Positions 1 through 6,227 of a DNA stretch of 18,852 nucleotides are shown here, piece after piece. The notes beneath the pieces are model-generated. The model saw nothing but the letters and a program-made list of their open reading frames with translations, was not told where the DNA came from and ran no database searches. Position 1 is the first letter of the stretch. Each line of letters opens with the position of its first letter. Made by a program: the position numbers and the translations under genes. The stretch is from Anaerolineae bacterium. GTDB lineage: Bacteria; Chloroflexota; Anaerolineae; Anaerolineales; Villigracilaceae. The stretch lies in assembly GCA_017303735.1 (NCBI GenBank), contig JAFLCF010000080.1, forward strand, positions 1 through 18,852, given 5' to 3'.

Positions 1-20
1 TGCCGTTGAGCTACAGGCTC
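1..20 (-). tRNA. tRNA gene, 5' end only (cut by window edge)
   Basis: The reverse complement of bases 1-20 reads as the start of a tRNA: a 7-nt acceptor arm GAGCCTG, then TA at the U8-A9 positions, then the D-stem GCTC and a D-loop beginning AACGGCA. The anticodon arm, T arm and 3' end lie beyond the left edge, so the isotype cannot be named. The gene follows hisS and a GNAT gene on the same strand and has a plausible promoter of its own at 61-88. A chance match is possible because only 20 bases are seen, but the conserved U8/A9/GCTC/AACGG pattern is specific. Confidence 0.5.
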
Positions 21-60
21 CATATGCCTACATCCATTTTCTATTGGAGAAGCGGGCAAA

Positions 61-88
61 ATTTTACCACAAATCAACGCAGTTTCAA
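61..88 (-). promoter_or_regulatory. Possible sigma70 promoter for the tRNA gene
   Basis: On the minus strand TTGAAA (83-88) and TAAAAT (61-66) are separated by 16 bp, and a TGG triplet directly before the -10 box gives an extended -10. Transcription would start near position 54, about 34 nt before the tRNA. The -35 box lies inside the last codons of the acetyltransferase gene. This rests on base matches only. Confidence 0.35.
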
Positions 89-541
89 GAGCGCCAGAGC
101 TTCCCCATCCACGATCTCGCCGGTCTCATGAAAGCCCAAACTCGCGTATAACTTGCGCGCCACATCGTTATCTGGTTCATAACTGATCGCCACAGCCTGT
201 ACCCGCTCATCTGCACGATACTTCTCAAGGATCCAATTCATGCCAAATTTGCCGTAGCCTTTCCCCTGAACGCTCTCGTCCACCATCAAGCGTTGGATAA
301 ATCCCTGAAACCGTGCAAAGCCATAGTTATAAGCAATCATCAAAAAGCCAACCGGCTTGCCCTCATCATAAATCCCGTACGGGAACATATCCCAGTGCCC
401 CTCACCGGGAATGTCTTCCCCAAATTGAGCTTCAGCGATGGAATACAAATTCGACGCGACAAAATGTTTCTGGTCGTCGCGTACTTTCAGAGCGATCAAA
501 TCTTCCCAATTTCCGATTGTGACAGGGTGAATTTCAGGCAT
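74..541 (-). CDS. GNAT family N-acetyltransferase
   Basis: This 155-residue protein has the size and layout of a single-domain GCN5-related acetyltransferase, which transfers an acetyl group from acetyl-CoA to an amine. The central strand and acetyl-CoA loop are visible as RLMVDESVQGKGYGKFGM (about residues 84-101), matching the Q/R-x-x-G-x-G/A motif A. The C-terminal half carries the usual N-D-x-A-R-K-L-Y-x-S-L-G-F stretch (about 124-137). The substrate is unknown. The ATG overlaps the end of hisS by 8 nt, so the two are almost certainly cotranscribed and translationally coupled. No strong Shine-Dalgarno sequence is seen, which fits coupling. Confidence 0.9.
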   Translation of the reverse strand: MPEIHPVTIGNWEDLIALKVRDDQKHFVASNLYSIAEAQFGEDIPGEGHWDMFPYGIYDEGKPVGFLMIAYNYGFARFQGFIQRLMVDESVQGKGYGKFGMNWILEKYRADERVQAVAISYEPDNDVARKLYASLGFHETGEIVDGEALALLKLR

Positions 542-1811
542 TTCTCAAGATTCCCAAAACAGACTCAACCAACGCCTCTTTCTTAACCTGAACCTGCTCG
601 CCACTTACAAGGTTTTTGATAACGACCAAGCCTTTTTCTACTTCATCAGGACCCAAGACCAGCGCGATCTTCATCTTCATCTTGTCTGCAAATTTGAACT
701 GCTTGGGCAACTTGGTCGGCTCGGGAGAGACCATCACATTCAAGCCCGCGCCTCGTAATTCTGCCGCGAGTGCAAAAGAAGGCATCCACAGCTTTTCATC
801 AAAAACAGTTACCAACACCTGCGCCGGGCTTGGCTGGTATTCAGGCAATAGCCCAGCCTCTTGTAAAATGATGCCGATGACCACGTCTCCCATTGCAAAG
901 CCCACACCGGAGAGCGGTTGTCCGCCTACATCGGCAAGCAAATTATCGTAACGCCCACCACCGAAGATGGCGCGTTTCAGTGCACCGGTCACATCGAAGG
1001 CTTCGAAGACAGTGCCAGTGTAATACAGCAGTCCGCGCATGATGTTCGGGTCAAATTTGACATAATCCTTCACACCCAAGGCTTCCAATGCAGCAAAGAG
1101 GCGGGTCAATTCGTCACTCTTTTTCCACAGGTCAAAATTACCAAGAATATCCTTCAAACCATCCAACTGGGTTTGATTCAATCCCATCTCCATGGCGTTC
1201 GCATCCCATTTGGCAGGTTCCATCTTGGTGCGGCGATCTACCAAATTCGAAACATCAAGGCGCTTCTCAGAAGGAATGCCCAAGGCATCGAATTCAGAAT
1301 CCATCAGGCGACGATTATTCACATAGATCAGAGCCCGCTCCGGGCTGAGTCCGACCGAGCGCAAGAATGTCGCCCCAACCGCGATCAGCTCCGCATCCGC
1401 TTCTGGGGAGTTGACTCCCAGCATATCCACGTTCCATTGAAAGAACTCGCGGGTGCGTCCCTTTTGCGGCTGCTCATAACGCCAAAACGGACCGAAGGAC
1501 CACCAGCGCACAGGGAAGGTTAGCTCACCTTGTTTCGCTGCGATCATCCGCGCCAACGACGGAGTGAGTTCGGGGCGCAATGTCACAAAGTCGCCGCCGC
1601 GATCTTCAAAGGTAAAAGATTGCTTCTTGACCAACTCCTCCCCCGATTTCGCCGCATACAGATCAATAGTCTCGATGAAGGGCGCATCCCATTCCTGGTA
1701 ACCAAAAGCCTGCGCAGCCGAACGAACCTTATCGTAGATAAAGTTTCGCAGCGCCATTTGCTCTGGGTAAAATTCTCGTGTGCCTTTTACTGCTTGAATC
1801 TTGTTTGCCAT
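534..1811 (-). CDS. hisS: Histidyl-tRNA synthetase
   Basis: Class II synthetase that charges tRNA-His with histidine in the cytoplasm. From the chosen start it is 425 residues, a normal length. Visible motifs are TLRPELTPSLAR (78-88), the motif 2 loop RYEQPQKGRTREFF (111-124), the histidine-specific MRGLLYYTGTVFEAF (258-272) and GGGRYDNL (284-291), and an anticodon-binding domain from about 330. Motif 3 reads GFAMGD (304-309) instead of the GFAMGLER form of E. coli, so the usual motif 3 arginine is absent; this matches the divergent HisRS branch that includes plant organellar enzymes. The ATG at 1811 is preferred over an in-frame ATG at 1841 because GGAG lies 5 nt upstream and the protein then begins MANKIQAVKGTREF, the usual N-terminus. 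A weak extended -10 (TGTTAAAAT, -10 box at 1832-1837) lies upstream. Confidence 0.96.
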   Translation of the reverse strand: MANKIQAVKGTREFYPEQMALRNFIYDKVRSAAQAFGYQEWDAPFIETIDLYAAKSGEELVKKQSFTFEDRGGDFVTLRPELTPSLARMIAAKQGELTFPVRWWSFGPFWRYEQPQKGRTREFFQWNVDMLGVNSPEADAELIAVGATFLRSVGLSPERALIYVNNRRLMDSEFDALGIPSEKRLDVSNLVDRRTKMEPAKWDANAMEMGLNQTQLDGLKDILGNFDLWKKSDELTRLFAALEALGVKDYVKFDPNIMRGLLYYTGTVFEAFDVTGALKRAIFGGGRYDNLLADVGGQPLSGVGFAMGDVVIGIILQEAGLLPEYQPSPAQVLVTVFDEKLWMPSFALAAELRGAGLNVMVSPEPTKLPKQFKFADKMKMKIALVLGPDEVEKGLVVIKNLVSGEQVQVKKEALVESVLGILRNA

Positions 1812-1896
1812 GTATACTCCAATTGCAAAGCATTTTAACATGACTTATTCCAGGATTAATCGCAAATAAGCATTTCAAAATTCAGCGAATGAATTT

Positions 1897-1905
1897 TGGT
1901 ATAAT
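1897..1905 (+). promoter_or_regulatory. Extended -10 promoter of the methyltransferase gene
   Basis: TGGTATAAT is a perfect extended -10 element (TG at 1897-1898, TATAAT at 1900-1905). No convincing -35 box lies 16-18 bp upstream, as is common for extended -10 promoters. The predicted start near 1912 leaves a leader of about 20 nt that contains the AAGGAGA ribosome binding site (1919-1926). Confidence 0.5.
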
Positions 1906-1931
1906 CGAATTACCAATTCAAGGAGACTATT

Positions 1932-2732
1932 ATGAAAATTGACTATCAGGAACCCAGCAAAGACCTTTTAATGCGAATTGACATTCACGAAAAATACGGC
2001 TCCGCCAATATCGATGTGTGGACCAATGACCTTCTTAAACCTCAAGCAGACATGAGCATCCTCGATGTAGGCTGTGGCGCAGGCAAGCTCAGCTTCCTCT
2101 TCGACGACTACACCAAGGGTCAAGCCAAGATCACCGGCGGTGACTTCTCTGAAGAATTGCTCGACAAAGCCCGTGCTAAAAACAAAGAACGCGGCTCAAA
2201 AATTGACTTCCAGTTTTTGGATTTCAACGAGAAGTTCAAGTTCGAAGATAATACCTTCGACCTCTGCACCAGCGCTTTCGCGATCTACTACGCCTCAGAC
2301 CTGAAATTTACATTTGGTGAGGCGCACCGTGTCCTCAAGCCCGGCGGACGGCTCTTTGTTTCCGGTCCATTGCCTGAAAACAAGCAGATGTTCTACGACA
2401 TCATCAAAGAAGCCACCAACGCGACCATTCCGCCCATGCCCGGCTCCTCCCGCTTCAAGGGTGACATCTTCAACACCATCGACGGCATCTTTGCCAAGAC
2501 CGAACTGCACAAGTTCGAGAATCACCTCACCTTCCCCGAAGTCAAACCGTTCATTGACTACGTCCGCGCCTCACTGGGCGAAGACCGCAGATTATGGACT
2601 TCAATGTTTAACGGACCAGAAGAATACGAAGCCTTGATCGGCAAGATCGAAGCTGTGGCTACACGCTGGCTCGAACGCGACGGCAAATTGGTGATGACCA
2701 AGGTTGTCGGCGGCATTCTGGCAACAAAATAA
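1932..2732 (+). CDS. Class I SAM-dependent methyltransferase
   Basis: This 266-residue protein has a Rossmann-type methyltransferase domain in its N-terminal half. Motif I is LDVGCGAGK (44-52), the acidic residue after strand 2 is D71 in GGDFS, motif II is FDLCTSAFAIYY (109-120), and motif III is RVLKPGGRLFVSG (133-145). This is the methyltransferase-11 pattern also found in UbiE-like and small-molecule methyltransferases. The C-terminal 100 residues probably form the substrate cap; the substrate cannot be read from sequence. AAGGAG 7 nt before the ATG sets the start. It is first in a plus-strand trio with the PIG-L and DinB-like genes, though a palindromic element separates it from the second gene. 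Confidence 0.9.
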   Translation: MKIDYQEPSKDLLMRIDIHEKYGSANIDVWTNDLLKPQADMSILDVGCGAGKLSFLFDDYTKGQAKITGGDFSEELLDKARAKNKERGSKIDFQFLDFNEKFKFEDNTFDLCTSAFAIYYASDLKFTFGEAHRVLKPGGRLFVSGPLPENKQMFYDIIKEATNATIPPMPGSSRFKGDIFNTIDGIFAKTELHKFENHLTFPEVKPFIDYVRASLGEDRRLWTSMFNGPEEYEALIGKIEAVATRWLERDGKLVMTKVVGGILATK

Positions 2733-2735
2733 CTA

Positions 2736-2801
2736 GACCACAGACGATAAACCGTGGACGATGGAAAAGCGTCCGTGGTCTATCGTCCATAGTCCATCGT
2801 C
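2736..2801. repeat. Palindromic intergenic repeat (GTCCATCGTC type)
   Basis: Arms gaccacagacg (2736-2746) and cgtccgtggtc (2770-2780) pair over 11 bp with one mismatch. Inside and to the right are further copies in both orientations of a 'gacgatgg / ccatcgtc' word (2757-2764 and 2794-2801). The block starts 3 nt after the methyltransferase stop codon and ends 7 nt before the PIG-L start. It has no T-tract, so it does not look like a terminator. It resembles the low-complexity palindromic filler seen between genes in Chloroflexota, but no second copy is present in this window. Confidence 0.65.
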
Positions 2802-2808
2802 TACATTT

Positions 2809-3438
2809 ATGAACTTCTTCGGCAAACGAGTCCTCTTCCTTGGCGCACACCCAGATGATATCGAGATCGGGTGCGGTGCTTTGATTCACAACATCGTCAA
2901 TAAGACAGAAATTCTGTGCGTTACCCTCTCAGACAATCAAAAGAACCCAGACTTGAAAAAGGTCAAGAACGAACATCTTGAGTCGATGAAAGTGCTGGGA
3001 GTTCCTGAGGGAAAGGTTGTTTTCGGTCCATTCGAAACCCGCGTCTTCCCAGATGCACGGCAGGACATTCTCGAATACTTCCTCAAACTACGCAAAGAGT
3101 TCAAACCCGATCTGATCTTCACCCACTCGAAACAGGATGTGCATCAAGATCACAACACGATGACGGATGAAGCCCTGCGTGCCTTTCGTGGCATCACTGT
3201 ATTGGGCTTTGACGTGGTTCGTTCTTCGTATGGATTCTTCCCAAATTTTCTTGTCGAAGTGACCGAAGAAAATGTGAACAAAAAAATTGAAGCTTTAGCA
3301 CAATATGCCACCTACCAAGACCGTTACTACTTCAACGCCGAACTGACCCGCTCCATTATGGTACGTCATGGCGCGCTGGCGGAACGTCCATTTGCAGAAG
3401 GGTTTGATATTTTGAGGATCGTGGGAAGATTTGAGTAA
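2809..3438 (+). CDS. PIG-L/LmbE family metal-dependent deacetylase
   Basis: This 209-residue protein has the two signatures of the PIG-L family of zinc-dependent N-acetylglucosamine deacetylases: AHPDDIE (13-19) near the N-terminus, supplying H14, D16 and D17, and HSKQDVHQDH (106-115), supplying the third zinc histidine. Family members remove acetyl groups from GlcNAc-PI, mycothiol or bacillithiol precursors, or small amide substrates; the substrate here is unknown. The start at 2809 is chosen because the family N-terminus begins just before the AHPDD strand. An in-frame ATG at 2761 would add 16 residues encoded by the upstream palindrome. Neither start has a Shine-Dalgarno sequence. The stop is 1 nt before the next ATG. 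Confidence 0.9.
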   Translation: MNFFGKRVLFLGAHPDDIEIGCGALIHNIVNKTEILCVTLSDNQKNPDLKKVKNEHLESMKVLGVPEGKVVFGPFETRVFPDARQDILEYFLKLRKEFKPDLIFTHSKQDVHQDHNTMTDEALRAFRGITVLGFDVVRSSYGFFPNFLVEVTEENVNKKIEALAQYATYQDRYYFNAELTRSIMVRHGALAERPFAEGFDILRIVGRFE

Positions 3439-3439
3439 T

Positions 3440-3949
3440 ATGGAATATAAAGCCCTCTACCGAGAACTCACTCACAGCACAGAAACGCTCAAAGTTTTGC
3501 TGTCAGGCGTCGGTGCGGAAGAGGCGCGGATGAAGCCATCCAAAGGAACATGGTCGATCCTCGAAGTGACATGTCACCTGTATGATGAAGAGCGCGAAGA
3601 CTTCCGCGAGCATTTGGATTTTATTTTGCATCGTCAACATGAACCGTGGCATCCCATTGCTCCGCAGGCGTGGGTGAAATTACGAAAATACAATGAGCAG
3701 GATTTTGGGAAGATGAAGGCGAAGTTCTTCCGCGAGCGGACGAAGTCGTTGGCGTGGCTCAAATCCTTGAAGAATGCAGATTGGAATATTACGTACAAGT
3801 CTAAATGGGGCGCGATGCGTGCAGGTGATATGTTCGCTTCGTGGGTGGCGCATGACAACCTGCACATTCGTCAATTGGTGGAACTGCGGCGCTGGCATAT
3901 CGAACGCATGAGCAAACCGTATAAGATCCGCTATGCCGGAGAGTGGTAA
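3440..3949 (+). CDS. DinB-like (DinB/YfiT superfamily) protein
   Basis: This 169-residue protein fits the four-helix-bundle DinB fold. The first metal-site region WSILEVTCHLYDEE (38-51) carries H46, and the second, WVAHDNLHIRQL (135-146), carries H138 and H142; these three histidines are the family's usual divalent metal ligands. Members include damage-induced proteins and thiol-dependent S-transferases (mycothiol or bacillithiol). Its position 1 nt after a PIG-L gene is suggestive, because PIG-L enzymes take part in low-molecular-weight thiol synthesis, but this is inference. The ATG at 3440 is used; a TTG three codons upstream (3431) overlaps the previous gene and is possible. Confidence 0.85.
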   Translation: MEYKALYRELTHSTETLKVLLSGVGAEEARMKPSKGTWSILEVTCHLYDEEREDFREHLDFILHRQHEPWHPIAPQAWVKLRKYNEQDFGKMKAKFFRERTKSLAWLKSLKNADWNITYKSKWGAMRAGDMFASWVAHDNLHIRQLVELRRWHIERMSKPYKIRYAGEW

Positions 3950-3954
3950 AAAGA

Positions 3955-3979
3955 ATGGGCTTCCAGTTTGGAAGCCCAT
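3955..3979. terminator. Bidirectional rho-independent terminator
   Basis: A perfect 10-bp stem (atgggcttcc / ggaagcccat) with the 5-nt loop agttt sits between two convergent genes. On the minus strand it is followed by TTCTTTTTA; on the plus strand by a weaker GTTTATTTCT. It should stop transcripts from the DinB-like gene on one side and the GNAT gene on the other. Confidence 0.85.
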
Positions 3980-3981
3980 GT

Positions 3982-4869
3982 TTATTTCTGAGAGATCAAG
4001 GAAGCGGGCGGGGTTCCACGCCACATCTCAATACGTCGAAAGGATTCAACATAACCCATTTTGATAAAGCCCGGCAAGTGCGGGTCATTTACTTGAATGT
4101 TCTCGATGTGCGTATCAAGCCGCGGATATTGATGATGCAAATGAGAAAGAAATGCATATGCCAGTTTTGCCGGGTCGCCTGCTTCCGTTTTATAAATAAA
4201 ACGTGTCAAGGTAAATTTCTGGCGCTGATACGCCAGCCAACCATGACTACCATCGGGCAGGGTGACGTATAACCCAGAGAGTTCGCCTGCATGGCTCATG
4301 GATTCGGATTGATTGGTCCATGGTTGGGTGCCGCGGTCGTACCCAATCAGATCAAGGGCTTCATAGCGTTCCAAGCGGCGAGCATCCGCCACAACAGGTT
4401 CGGGCATTTGATGGGAGGGCGGACGGCGCAGGATTAACAACTCCCCCACCTCGTAAAACCCAAGTTTCAAGAACAATTGATGCGCTGGGTTGTTGTTCTT
4501 GATGACTTCCAACATATTGAATTCGATCCCCAATTGAGCAGACTGCGCCAACAACCCCTGCATTAATGTCTCTCCGACTCCGGAGCGGCGTGTGGATGGG
4601 ATCACACCCAGGCGCGTGATCCACGTACGCCCGGCACGGACGCCAAGCATGGCAACCCCGCGCATGATATCACCATCCACCGCCACCAAGGAACGATTCA
4701 GGTCGACATCATACATTAGGATGTATTCTAAAAGGCGGTCCGCATTCATCGGCATGGGAATCATATAGTCCACACGCGTTCGGTTATAGATCTCTGTGAG
4801 ATCGCCGATGCTAAACTGACTGGCAGGGATCAAATGAATGGTTGAACTCGAATCAAAATAGGCTGACAT
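3982..4869 (-). CDS. GNAT family N-acetyltransferase, two-domain type
   Basis: At about 295 residues this is nearly twice the length of a single GNAT domain. The N-terminal half has the acetyl-CoA loop TRLGVIPSTRRSGVGETLM (R-x-S-G-x-G) and the following N-N-P-A-H-Q-L-F-L-K-L-G-F helix. The C-terminal half ends with a second, degenerate GNAT-like tail (N-D-P-H-L-P-G-F-I-K-M-G-Y), suggesting a duplicated fold with one active copy. Substrate unknown. The ATG at 4869 is used; a GTG at 4878 overlaps the response regulator stop as GTGA and would couple the genes directly. Neither has a strong ribosome binding site, so translation probably depends on the upstream gene. Confidence 0.85.
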   Translation of the reverse strand: MSAYFDSSSTIHLIPASQFSIGDLTEIYNRTRVDYMIPMPMNADRLLEYILMYDVDLNRSLVAVDGDIMRGVAMLGVRAGRTWITRLGVIPSTRRSGVGETLMQGLLAQSAQLGIEFNMLEVIKNNNPAHQLFLKLGFYEVGELLILRRPPSHQMPEPVVADARRLERYEALDLIGYDRGTQPWTNQSESMSHAGELSGLYVTLPDGSHGWLAYQRQKFTLTRFIYKTEAGDPAKLAYAFLSHLHHQYPRLDTHIENIQVNDPHLPGFIKMGYVESFRRIEMWRGTPPASLISQK

Positions 4870-4874
4870 CAAGA

Positions 4875-5243
4875 TCACTTAATAAGGTACGAATCGATCT
4901 GAGCAAGGAATTCCTTCACCTTTACGATCGGCTTGGAAACAAATCCGTTGCAGCCATAACTCTCTGCCATTTGTTTGGCAGTTTCAAGAGGCCAGGCGGT
5001 AAAGGCAATGATGGGCAACGTTCGAAAGGAGGGGTCGGCGCGCAACCAGCTTGCCAGGGTCAAACCGTCATGGTCGGGCAAGCCCAAGTCCAGCAGGATC
5101 AGATCGGGGCGGGTTTGAAACGCGGTTTGAAATCCACTTTCGGCAGTCTCAGCATGAATGACCTCATATCCGTGCGAAATCAATATCTTGCGGGCAAGTT
5201 CAAAATTATCGAATACATCTTCAACAATGAGAATCTTGGTCAT
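4875..5243 (-). CDS. Single-domain response regulator (CheY/DivK-like receiver)
   Basis: The 122 residues form just a receiver domain with no output domain. The acidic pocket E8-D9, the phosphorylation site D52 in LLDLGLPDHDG, the switch threonine T82 in AFTAW and the conserved K104 in SKPI are all present, so it should be phosphorylatable. The KPI ending resembles DivK-type regulators. No histidine kinase is seen in the window. It is cotranscribed with the GNAT gene, whose start touches or overlaps its stop, suggesting that acetyltransferase output and phosphorelay state are linked (inference). AAGGA lies about 5 nt before the ATG. Confidence 0.93.
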   Translation of the reverse strand: MTKILIVEDVFDNFELARKILISHGYEVIHAETAESGFQTAFQTRPDLILLDLGLPDHDGLTLASWLRADPSFRTLPIIAFTAWPLETAKQMAESYGCNGFVSKPIVKVKEFLAQIDSYLIK

Positions 5244-5296
5244 GAGTTATCCTTTCCAAATAGTACCACCCTTAAACCGGAACTTCATTACAATAA

Positions 5297-5324
5297 AATA
5301 ACCCCTGTTTGAACAGGGGTTATT
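5297..5324. terminator. Terminator closing the suf operon
   Basis: A perfect 12-bp stem (aataacccctgt / acaggggttatt) with the loop ttga begins 5 nt after the Rieske stop codon. On the minus strand it is followed by TTTATTGT, a weak T-tract. It separates the suf operon from the response regulator gene. Confidence 0.75.
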
Positions 5325-5328
5325 CAAC

Positions 5329-5676
5329 TTATTGCTTTGGAATTCCGACGAACAAGGTACCATCACGCACCACCACCGGGTAAGCAGGGATATCCACCAC
5401 GGCGGGCATTTGCACTGCCTGCCCTGTGCGGATGTCAAACTCGGCTCCATGCCGCGGGCAGACAATATTGAAGCTTTCCAGCATCCCATCCCCGAGCGGA
5501 CCATCATCATGGGTGCAGACATCGCCAATGGCAAAGAACTGACCGGCAATATTAAATATCACCACGGGCTTATCTCCCAGGTCGACAAAAAGACGCTCAC
5601 CATTTGGCAATTCAGATGCAGGCGCGATCTCTACAAATTCAGCTTTTGATTCATCGAAGGTTGTGTAATTGAACAT
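5329..5676 (-). CDS. Rieske [2Fe-2S] ferredoxin-like protein
   Basis: A 115-residue single Rieske domain. The two cluster-binding boxes are CTH (C54, H56) and CPRH (C73, H76), the standard C-x-H...C-x2-H ligand set. It is a soluble, small ferredoxin of the kind that passes electrons in oxygenase systems and is often found at the end of suf operons in Actinobacteria and Chloroflexota; it may be a client of, or electron donor to, the cluster assembly machinery. The ATG at 5676 is chosen because the fold begins soon after it. A GTG at 5697 lies in frame inside a palindrome. Neither has a Shine-Dalgarno sequence. Confidence 0.92.
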   Translation of the reverse strand: MFNYTTFDESKAEFVEIAPASELPNGERLFVDLGDKPVVIFNIAGQFFAIGDVCTHDDGPLGDGMLESFNIVCPRHGAEFDIRTGQAVQMPAVVDIPAYPVVVRDGTLFVGIPKQ

Positions 5677-5682
5677 GAGTTT

Positions 5683-5749
5683 TGTGTACAGGTACACAGG
5701 TAAATAGGATGCCTACTTGTATACGTGTTTCCTTTTTTACTTTTTACCT
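5683..5749. repeat. Degenerate palindromic repeat (ACAGGTACAC type)
   Basis: The core tgtgtac-ag-gtacaca (5683-5698) is a perfect 7-bp inverted repeat. Beyond it, ggtaaatagg (5699-5708) is roughly mirrored by cctacttgtatacgtg and a T-rich stretch up to about 5749, allowing small gaps. The word caggtacac is shared with the perfect 16-bp hairpin at 7473-7514, so this looks like a decayed copy of the same element. It fills the gap between the scaffold gene and the Rieske gene. Confidence 0.5.
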
Positions 5750-5751
5750 AC

Positions 5752-6147
5752 TTACTCCACCAGATCATCCCCAGCTTCACCCAACCCGTACACTCCCGCC
5801 TTCAACACCTTGAGCGAAAGCAAAGCACATTTCAAGCGGACAGGTCCCAGGTCAATGCCAAGCATATCGAGGATATCCTGCTTGTTGAGTTTCTTCACTT
5901 CTTCCAATGGCTTGCCGATGATGGTCTCCATTAGCAAGTCGGCAGAGGCTTGAGAAATGGCACAACCATGCCCATCGAACATCGCCTCGGTGACAATGCC
6001 ATTGCTGTCTACGCGCAAGTCTATTTGGATATGATCGCCGCAGAGAGGATTATTGTCCGCAAACGAAATATCGTGCGGATCTAACTTTCCGCGGTACGAT
6101 GGATTTTTATAGTGCTCAATGATTACTTCACGATAGAGATCGTCCAT
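5752..6147 (-). CDS. sufU: SufU/IscU-type Fe-S cluster scaffold or sulfur-transfer protein
   Basis: This 131-residue protein belongs to the IscU/NifU-N family. The ligand residues are C36 and D38 in NNPLCGD, C62 in GHGCAIS, and C107 in RLKCALLSL. In Bacillus SufU these bind zinc and the protein accepts persulfide sulfur from SufS. The spacing from the second to the third cysteine is 45 residues, close to E. coli IscU (43) and much shorter than B. subtilis SufU (62), so the SufU-specific insertion is absent. The residues before C107 are LGPVR, resembling the LPPVK chaperone motif of IscU. The ATG at 6147 matches the family N-terminus (MDDLYREVIIEHY); an upstream ATG at 6192 would read through a palindromic element. 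Only a weak GGGA precedes it. Confidence 0.92.
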   Translation of the reverse strand: MDDLYREVIIEHYKNPSYRGKLDPHDISFADNNPLCGDHIQIDLRVDSNGIVTEAMFDGHGCAISQASADLLMETIIGKPLEEVKKLNKQDILDMLGIDLGPVRLKCALLSLKVLKAGVYGLGEAGDDLVE

Positions 6148-6157
6148 AGTAATTCCC

Positions 6158-6225
6158 GTAGGGGCAGGGTCTCCCTGCCCAATTTTATGCAAACTGCGAT
6201 CAGGGCGAGGAAACCTCGCCCCTAC
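6158..6225. repeat. Composite palindrome with two inner hairpins
   Basis: Outer arms gtagggg (6158-6164) and cccctac (6219-6225) enclose two perfect 8-bp hairpins: gggcaggg-tct-ccctgccc (6162-6180) and gggcgagg-aaa-cctcgccc (6203-6221). The whole could fold as a cruciform-like structure. It ends 2 nt before the sufS stop codon and lies 10 nt upstream of the sufU start. It encodes nothing obvious and has no target-site duplication that I can recognise. Confidence 0.75.
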
Positions 6226-6227
6226 AA

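Noticed and set aside
918..1523. 201-codon open frame on the plus strand opposite hisS
   Set aside because: It is antisense to the conserved hisS reading frame, has no ribosome binding site and shows no recognisable domain.
5260..5265. TGGTACTAT as promoter of the response regulator gene
   Set aside because: It matches an extended -10, but the implied start falls inside the AAGGA ribosome binding site, and no -35 box is present.
6158..6225. Insertion sequence or MITE with terminal inverted repeats
   Set aside because: It is only 68 bp, has 7-bp outer arms, no transposase and no visible target duplication; kept as a palindromic repeat only.
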